Assembly: GCA_018398765.1 (NCBI GenBank)
Contig: JAHBMJ010000886.1
Coordinates: forward strand, 42,074-68,315
Direction: 5' to 3'
DNA from: Chromera velia
Lineage: Eukaryota; Sar; Chromeraceae
Length of the DNA: 26,242 nt
Part shown: positions 19,060 through 26,242 of the stretch, piece after piece
Numbering within the stretch: the stretch's first letter is position 1
Layout: each line of letters opens with the position of its first letter
Translations under genes and position numbers: made by a program
Notes under the pieces: generated by a model
Seen by the model: the letters and a program-made list of their open reading frames with translations, nothing else
Told to the model about the DNA's origin: nothing
The model's database searches: none

Positions 19060-22000
19060 TACACATACAAACAAACACCTGAACATATGTGTACACAGAG
19101 AGAAGCAAGTATTTTCGGTCAGAGCACTTTAGAATGCAGAAAGAGAATAAGTGTCCGCAAGATTCTCTGGAGGCGCTTCCCCTGAAACGAAATCAAAAGA
19201 AAACCATCAGTCACCGTGCCCCTCCTCTCTCTACCAACACATCGGCTTAGAGAGCCTTGGAAAGAACTGCGGCAGCTGCCTCACTCCCTCTCAGACGGAC
19301 AAGTCAGTGAAAACAACTTCTGAGAGCGCCGTATGTATGTACATGCACCCCATACCATCTGCATGGAGAGAGACGCCCTACAACACCAGAGAAAGAGAAA
19401 CAGACCTCCATTCCACAGACCGCTACAATCCCCGTCAACGGTGCATTCGGCTCTGCAAGAGGCCGGCCGTGTGCGTCAAGTCTCTGCGGGCAGAGGGCGG
19501 CGACCCCCGGCAATTCCTCCAATGAAACCTTCACACTGCCTCCCCCCCCCCTGGCCTTGCGACGGTCCTCTTCCCGTGTCTTCAGGGCTGTCTGGACGAT
19601 CACAAACATATCTGCATCCTCTTCTTCAAACGCAGACACCCAACCTCCATCCGCCTCTCTGTCTGCCCCTCCTGCAAACCCCTTGCCCCCCTGCCGACAA
19701 CTGAACACGGCCCGCGGACGTCTGAGTTGGTTGAACCGATCAACATACCTCTCAACAAGGGGAATGTCTGTCGCACTGCGCACTCCCTCCAAGGCAGCAT
19801 GGCCGAACTGCAACACCCCAGCGACAGGCTTCAGAACCAACCCTGCCAACCCCCTGCCTATTCCCGTCATCATACCGGCCACCCCTCCCCTCTGTGCCCC
19901 CTCTCTCGGACGTTCAATCACTCCCCGCAATCCCTCCACCATGTCTCCTCCCATACGCGAGGCAGAGCCCTGCATTCCCCCACCGGCCGACCTCCCGTCC
20001 GCACTCCTCGGCATATTCCCTGCCAGAGTGGCCTCTCGCACTCTCTCCTGGTAGGCCGTGTCGCCAGTCAGGGCCGCAGTCACTCGAGCCAGCCCTCCTG
20101 TCAGTTTGACTGCAACGTCAGCAGCACCCCTGACAGTGTGTCTCGCAAAACTACCCGCCCCTGTAACCACTCCCTGAATCACCCCGTCCGGATGCTCCGC
20201 AGGTTGTGCCACCAGATCCTGCACCCCCACACCGAGGTGGCCTACCAACGCGCCAGGCCCGCCAAGCGTGTCTGCTCCGGCCATCAGAGGCACGAACGCA
20301 GGCCACCAAGCCGACCATACAGAGTCAAACACAGCCGCACCGACAGCGGGTCCAGTCCCGAAAACTTCCTGTACTGCAAACCGACGACCTTGCAAATCGA
20401 GGTTGCTTACGTCTCCCAGAGCACCCAGGAAATTCAGAACACCCCATGCAGCCGCACCTTCTGCATCCCCCCCTCCACCTGCTGACGCAAGCAACGACTC
20501 AACATTGCCGGAACTGACTGTTACCGACGCCTGCCAAGCGCCTGCACGGAGACTGTGCAACCAGAGACGGGGAATCCCCCCCTTTCCGACCGACGCGCTT
20601 GTCGGTGGTGGGAGGGGTGCCGGTGGGAGTGCGGGGAAAGTTGGGAGAGCCTGCAAACCTCCCGAGCCCGCCCCCGAGAGCCCCCCTGCCAGATGCCGCA
20701 CGAAGGGGATGAGAGAGGAGGCGAACGCCTGAACATCTATAGAGACCTCGGTGTCACCCAAATTCAAAACCAACTCTTCTATCTCTGTCAGATTGCCCCC
20801 TCCTCCTACCCCCTGTACAGCCCCCGACACTTCCCACCATTTCACACCACTTGAGCGTGACACCTTCCCTCCTGCTCCACCCCCTCCCCCCTCTCCATGA
20901 CCCTTCTCTCCACTCGAGAGACGAGCGCGTCCAAAAAACACCGCGAACGGAGCAGCTTCTGCATACGCACTCCTGCTGGATGGCAAAACAGCAAGCACAC
21001 TCAGGAGAGGAGCAGAGAGGTCTTCTCGTCTCAAAGGCCGCACAAGAACAGGAAAGAGGGACTTCTCATGAAAATGGTCCATGTGCATGCTCCCAACTGC
21101 AAAACGGATCGAGGTCGACCCGAACAGACTCTGCACCCTTCCAGCTGACAATCCCTCTTCCCTCTCTACCCCCTCCCCCTGCGGTGTGCTCAACGTCTGC
21201 TGCGAGAGGACAGACAGACGGATGTCCTTTGCACGCGAGTGGAGGACCTCCTCGAGGGGAGACACCACCGACAGCTCAACAGCAGGAACACGAAGGTCCA
21301 AGAAAACTGCAGACAGAGAAAGAAAGAAAAACACAAAAATCAGAAAGAAAGACAAAACACGACTACCACATCCTCAATTCACCCACAACAGAGCACTTTG
21401 AAAATGAAAGCGTCATGGTTCCTAACCTAGACCTCACCACATCCATCACAGAAAGAAAAAGAGAACTGAGATCGTCACCGTTTTTCTTGGTGTTCTCGGC
21501 CGCATGCAGCAGATAACGAACACAGAAAAAAAAAAAAGACAAAGAGCATAAAATGCACATCTGCCTGACGACTCACGAATTCCAAGCGACCGCCCAGGCA
21601 GCATAAGGTCTGGTGCCTGTCTGAGGTTCTCTGCCGCTTTTCTGTTGGCGCGTTCCCTCCGAGATTCCCTTTTTGCCGTCGCCTCCCTCGCAATCGTGTC
21701 TGAGGGTCGGGGGTCTGTCTCCGAGATCGTCGCCACCACTGTCGTCCCCTCCATCCGTGTGTACAGAAAGAACGACCGACCGCCCCTGCAGACATCCAGA
21801 CACATTCGATAAAATGAAGACGCAGAAAGCATGAACGGAAGCATAGAAATTTGTGCGAGAGAGGGAGAAGGGAAGAACAAATGAAGGAGTGAGGAAAAGA
21901 AAAGCAAGGAAATTCCCAGGAAAATAAAAAAAAGACTGCAAATCCTGAGAACGTGTGAACAATTCAAGGAGGAAAGAGGTGAATCAACAAAAGCTGATTG

Positions 22001-25000
22001 ATGGGCCGACTCACTGACTGACTGACTCTCCATAAATCGTTGTCAATTGATTCACCACCCCAGGGTCATACAGAGTCCACGTGCCCCCATCAACGCACAC
22101 CTCCACCATCAGATCCCCCTCTGCGCTCATCAAAGTTTTCTGAGGCCACCAGAAAGGTTTGCCCTCTCCAGGAAGAAGGAACAGAGGGGCCCCGTAACCC
22201 TCCACAGCCCCGCCACTGCCCATGCCCACTGCCCGGACTCTCACCGAAGGGGAGTCCACTTTTTCCGGAGATAAGGGACAGATTTGGTTCTCAAAATGGA
22301 CCAGGGCCTCCCTCTCTGGCTGCAAAATCAAGTGAGCGACACCAGAACCGTCAGATGCCAACGTCGCACGAAGCGCACCAACGACATCCACTGCCTCTCC
22401 CGTGGCAGGGGGCTTTTGCGAGGCTCCCCTTGCGAGAAGGGGCAGCACAGGTTGCATGTGCGAGGGGTCTCCGACGTGGAGACCGTAAGTCCAGAGGAAC
22501 CGGTTCGGAGGAGGAGGAGCCGCCCCGCTGCCAGCAGACCCTCTGCCTGGGGATGTGGGAACTCCCCCTGGTTGCTTCGCGGGTGCATTGGCAAACCACC
22601 TGTTGTACTTTTTCTGCTTTGCGTCTGCAGTGGGTGCTGTGGCAGCCTGTGTAGCTGCAGTCTTCCCGGGAGATAAGGGAGCGGTCGGGGATTTTGGCGC
22701 GCCGTGTTGGAAAATGCGGACACAGAGACTGCGGCCAGCTGAAGGTTCAGGGTAGGAAAAGAGAGCCTGACGCCCCGGACCGACGGAAAAGGTTGGGGGG
22801 GAGTTGGCGGTGGGAAAGTCTGTCGCCAGGCAAGCTTGGGCCAGCTCGAGGGGTTGGGCGGTGCAGTTGACAACCACCAACTGAGGCAGCACAGCGACGA
22901 GGCTCACCGTGTAGGGAGGTGGGAGGAGGGAATGAATATCGGGTGAGAAGAGAAGCTGATGGTTGGGGGTTCCAGTACCTAGGGGTGGAAGGGTAATTCT
23001 GGAGACGGAGACGGAGAGATCGTGCGGTCCCGTTCTGTGGGGAATTCCAATTTTGGACCCTTTTGGGAGATCAAGGGGGGAGGTTGCAACCAGATATTTT
23101 CTCTGCTGAACATCGAAAGCCCCCAGTCGGATCTGCTTGGAAGGCAAAAGGAATGGCGTCTGTCCTGCAGCCCATACAGACTCTGGCACAGCTGCGTGGG
23201 GTTTCTGACCTGCTCCCCCACCTGCTGCTGATTCTTGTGGAACAAGGAGAGGTTTCAGATGTGACTCAACTTTGTGATTCACTCTGAGCATCAATGGGCT
23301 TCTGTTGATGACAGCCGCAGGAGAACGGAAGGTCATCAAGACCCCCTCAGACCCCCCACCTGTCCCGGGAACAACCAAAGACTCAAACACACAGCAACTA
23401 GAGGGACCTTCCTCACAGGCAAACATGTAGACAAGCCCTCTCCCCTCCCCACTGATGTCTGACTTCCTCCCCTTCTTCACAACGGGTGCCTTTTCTGCGT
23501 CTGGAGTTTTCTTCTTAGGATTCCACAACAGTTGCGGGGCGCTGAGAGGAAGGTGGAAGGCCCCGGCAGAAACCCAAATTTGATCGTCACAGCTGATGTC
23601 AAAAATCGGAATGGTGCGGTAGGGCATGACAACTCGGAACGTGGAAGTTGAATGGGCTGGTTGCTGTGTGGGGGGAGGGGAGGGAGACCCCTTTTGCGGC
23701 TTTGAAGAAGAGATGCAAACCTTCAAAGGGACTGGCAGAGAGTTGTTCAATCGGAGCGGGGGCTTCACGACGACAGTGGTTGACGTCATTTTCCACTCTT
23801 CTGCAGTGCTGCCTGGGAGGCAGACCTCTTTTTCTCTTCTTTCTGTACAGAGAAAGAAGCCGCTCAGGCTACCAGAAGGCTCCAACAAACAGTGACAAGT
23901 CGGTTCCGTTGATTCGTCTTTGTCTGCCTCAGCTGTTGCTGCGGCTTTCTGGGATCGGATCTTTTCTGTAAACTTCAGCCGTCTCCCTGCTCCGTGTTTC
24001 TGGAGGACCACAGGAGGGAGGGCCTCCTCCAACACCGACAGTTCGACCGACTCGTCCATGTTCCCGTTAACAACTGAGGGAATCAGACCCGTGCCCCCCC
24101 CTCTGGGCATGAGGGCAAACTCAGACACAAGGGGCTCTCCTGACCCTGCTACGTTGAGCGGCTGTCTCAGAAGGAGTGGCAGAGGGGTCGCGTTGAGAAC
24201 CTGAAGGCCTGTCGCGTACACACAGGCGAATATGCGGGACGTTCCCGTGCCTTCATCCTTCACTGCAGAGTAAACGAAAGGGGTACCATAGAGTCGAGTT
24301 GACATCCCCCCACCTTCGGTCGGTTGCAGGGGCTTAGGAAGGCACGTACGGTTGACGTTCACCTTAGGGACGGCGAGGATGCTCAGAGGGCTGGACTCGG
24401 ACTGCTGCAGGCCCACAACCTGCGAGAGCAGATCGCCAAAGCATGACGAGGTAGAGGAGCCCGAAGCTTCCTCCTTCTTTCCCCCTTTCCCTCCCTTACC
24501 GCCCGAGGCCCCCCCCGCAGTCGGGGGATTCTCAGGCGTCTTCTTGACCGAGCCCAGAGCAGTTTTTATCGCTTCAGGTGTGGTGAGGTGTGGTTGGAGG
24601 ACGTGGATGGACACCAGGAAGGGACGGGGGCCCGGAGACACACTTCCCTGGTGGTTAAAGAGAACAGAAGGGAGTCCGGCGTCCTTTCCGGGGGCAACAA
24701 AGAAAGACCGACCACTGAAGTTAAAAGAGGTGGAATCTGTTGAAGGCACCTCCCTCTCTGTGTACGAAACTCTTCCAAAGAACCCAACATGCCTTTCTCT
24801 GATCACTCTCATTTCTGGCCCCTTTGGGACACCCTCTCGAGGAAGGACTGTGACAATCAAAGGACACGCACTCCTGTTTGCCAAAACAACGGGAAAGTCA
24901 CGAAGACCAGAGCCGAGCCACCCCCCCAGTCCGGAGCCTTCAACAATCTCCGCAAAATCGGACGAGCCCGGGGATGCCGCCTTCCCGGAAGAATCCGACC

Positions 25001-26242
25001 CGGACACAAGGGCCCCGGCACCTGGCACCACGTTTGTCTGCATGCCGGGGCCCTGGGCCTGTTGTGCCTTTCTTTGCGCCTGCTGCTGTTTCGCAGCAAC
25101 CGCAGGGGTTCCGATGTCGTGGTCTGCTGCAGCACCGGTATATCGGTACACAGTGGGTCCGCCCGTAGCAGCTCCGGGCAGTTGCAGACCGCCTCCTGTT
25201 GCGGGAGACGCCGCTGCCGAGGTTGCAGACTCGGGGGGGGCAGTCTGAGAGGCAGGTTTGGCCTTTCGCCAGTCTGCACGGGCCTTTTCCCATCTTTTTC
25301 TCGCCTTCTCCTGTTTTTTTGTGACTTTTCCCGGACTGCCTGTGTTCTGTTGTTTCCGTTTCTGTTTCGCTGCGGTGGCCTTCTTCCTTGCGGCCTCAAC
25401 CCGTTCTCGGAGCTTCCGTCTCTCATCCTCTGCCAAAGGTGCCAGGCGCTCTGCCACAGAGCGCTGATCAAGGACGGAAAAAATGTGGGGGGAAGGGGCA
25501 CAGAAGCTGAGGACAGATGAGAGAGAACCTGCCTCGCTCAAAGCTGCCGATGGAGACGGAGACCCACCCATCCCCGAAGGACCACTTCGAAGGGCTGCGA
25601 ACGCCGAAAGCTCTGCCCTCAGACGGCCCCTCTGGGTCTCGGAGGCGCGCCAGTCGGCTTGGGCGTCTGAAGCGAATCGAGCAAGCGTTCGGAGCTGGAG
25701 ACTCGAAACGACCACCTGCAGAGACAACAAAAGCGGAAGGCGGGATGGCGATACAGTCAGGTGAAGAGCATAGACAGGGAGACAGAGCCGGGCTGGAGAA
25801 ATGAGAGAATGGCTGGAGAAGATGCAAGAGAAACAGGAAGTAGGGTGAATGTAGTCGCACGGGAAAAGCAAGACTTGACACCAAGAGGATGTAAGCACTA
25901 CTCTTGAAAGGCTTTTATCGTGGCACCCTACAACCAACCCATCAACGAACCAACCTGAGGTCTAGTCCCATCTGTGTCAATAACGACTTCCGTCGTCCCT
26001 TTCTCGAGTGCCACTTTGGCCCTCATTTTGTGTTCTTCCACGAGAGGTTGCCAGCTTCCGCTCTGACTCGACAAAATACTGCGACAGAAAACGAAGCGAA
26101 GGAGGGAATGAAGAAAGGCAAAGACGGCAGGCTGGCCAATCTAAGGAGCCGAGGCGAAAGAACAAAAAAAGAAAAAGACCTTCTTACTTTGTGTGAGAAT
26201 CCACAAAATTCAAAAAGTTGCTGTTCCCCCCGCCCCCCCCCC
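18297..26242 (-). CDS. VPS13: VPS13-family bridge-like lipid transfer protein, C-terminal half (5' end off window)
   Basis: VPS13 proteins form long hydrophobic channels that move phospholipids between membranes at contact sites. Eight exons are visible: 26242-26188 (partial), 26078-25955, 25715-22015, 21785-21577, 21306-19406, 18982-18664, 18584-18505 and 18365-18297. All phases close, encoding about 2,150 residues. Exon 2 carries SGSWQPLVEEHKM, like the VPS13 W-E-P-L-x-E motif. The 3.7-kb exon 3 holds a Lys/Arg/Ala-rich helix (about 25440-25250), then VPS13 adaptor-binding (VAB) repeats with NRSACPLIV, LRLNNSLPVPLKV, NRSPLMLRVN and VNCTAQPLELAQ. Exon 5 encodes the conserved C-terminal region: a DVSNLDLQGR segment, GVIQGVVTGAGSF, GRGLAGLVLKPVAGVLQF and LRRPRAVF. 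The last three exons give a PH-like end, finishing IPCSSYRKAEEIVRAV. The missing N-terminus would hold the chorein domain. Family placement is firm, orthology to a particular VPS13 paralogue is not. Confidence 0.93.
18986..19057. repeat. CA/GA microsatellite abutting a VPS13 acceptor
   Basis: On the plus strand a CA run is followed by a GA run. On the transcribed minus strand this reads CT then GT repeats, ending GCGTGCGTGCAG directly at the acceptor of the exon starting at 18982. It therefore supplies, or replaces, the usual polypyrimidine tract of that intron. Confidence 0.92.
22014..22030 (-). promoter_or_regulatory. 5' splice site ladder at the end of VPS13 exon 3
   Basis: On the minus strand the exon end reads GGAGA-GTCA-GTCA-GTCA-GTGAGT. 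Donor-like GT dinucleotides recur every four bases. Cutting before the first GTCA or before GTGAGT, twelve bases apart, both leave phase 2 and keep the frame. The GTGAGT site is the best consensus and was used. The intermediate sites would shift frame. Confidence 0.6.

Noticed and set aside
19583-21100. Long plus-strand frames opposite VPS13 exon 5
   Set aside because: They are Pro/His/Ser-rich antisense shadows of a GC-rich coding exon, with no domain.
25716-25937. N-terminal extension of the 1,308-codon VPS13 frame
   Set aside because: It is intron. A pyrimidine tract and CTGCAG at 25716-25718 join in phase to the upstream exon at 26078-25955, which carries conserved VPS13 sequence.

Overview
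The window looks like nuclear DNA of an intron-rich alveolate protist, most plausibly a chromerid alga (Chromera-like). This is an inference. The supporting signs are spliced eukaryotic genes with near-invariant TGCAG acceptors, a p25-alpha (TPPP/apicortin-type) protein, gene bodies of mixed GC separated by AT-rich islands, abundant di- and tetranucleotide microsatellites inside introns, and repeated TGCATGCA motifs like those described in apicomplexan upstream regions. No tRNA, rRNA, CRISPR array, bacterial operon or clearly autonomous transposon was found.

Layout, left to right. (1) The 5' part of an aldo/keto reductase gene on the minus strand (579-1865, continuing off the left edge). (2) A GC-rich divergent promoter interval (1866-2377). 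(3) A complete ten-exon signal peptide peptidase gene on plus (2378-5969). (4) A roughly 620-bp sequence duplicated in tandem (6717-7964). (5) A 44-residue, two-exon OST4 gene on plus (8189-8976), which no ordinary ORF reveals because a 653-bp intron interrupts it. (6) An AT-rich stretch (about 9400-9900). (7) An unrecognised membrane/coiled-coil gene on minus (10518-12063). (8) A second divergent promoter interval. (9) A three-exon gene on plus for a protein with two partial p25-alpha units (12919-14109). (10) A 2-kb intergenic region with an AT-rich island and a cluster of TGCATGCA sites. (11) An intronless rhomboid protease gene on plus (16165-17094). (12) Another AT-rich island. (13) The 3' eight exons of a very large VPS13-type lipid-transfer protein gene on minus (18297-26242, 5' end beyond the right edge).

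The exon models were built by hand. In each accepted model the intron phases close exactly across every junction, and the joined protein is continuous with the known family. Several genes act at the ER or other membranes: SPP and OST4 in the ER membrane, a rhomboid as a second intramembrane protease, and VPS13 at membrane contact sites. They are not an operon and I do not claim a joint pathway. The most unusual genome-level signal is the splice-site code. Many donors read GTCAGT, with C at intron position +3, and several lie in tandem GTCA runs that offer successive alternative donors.
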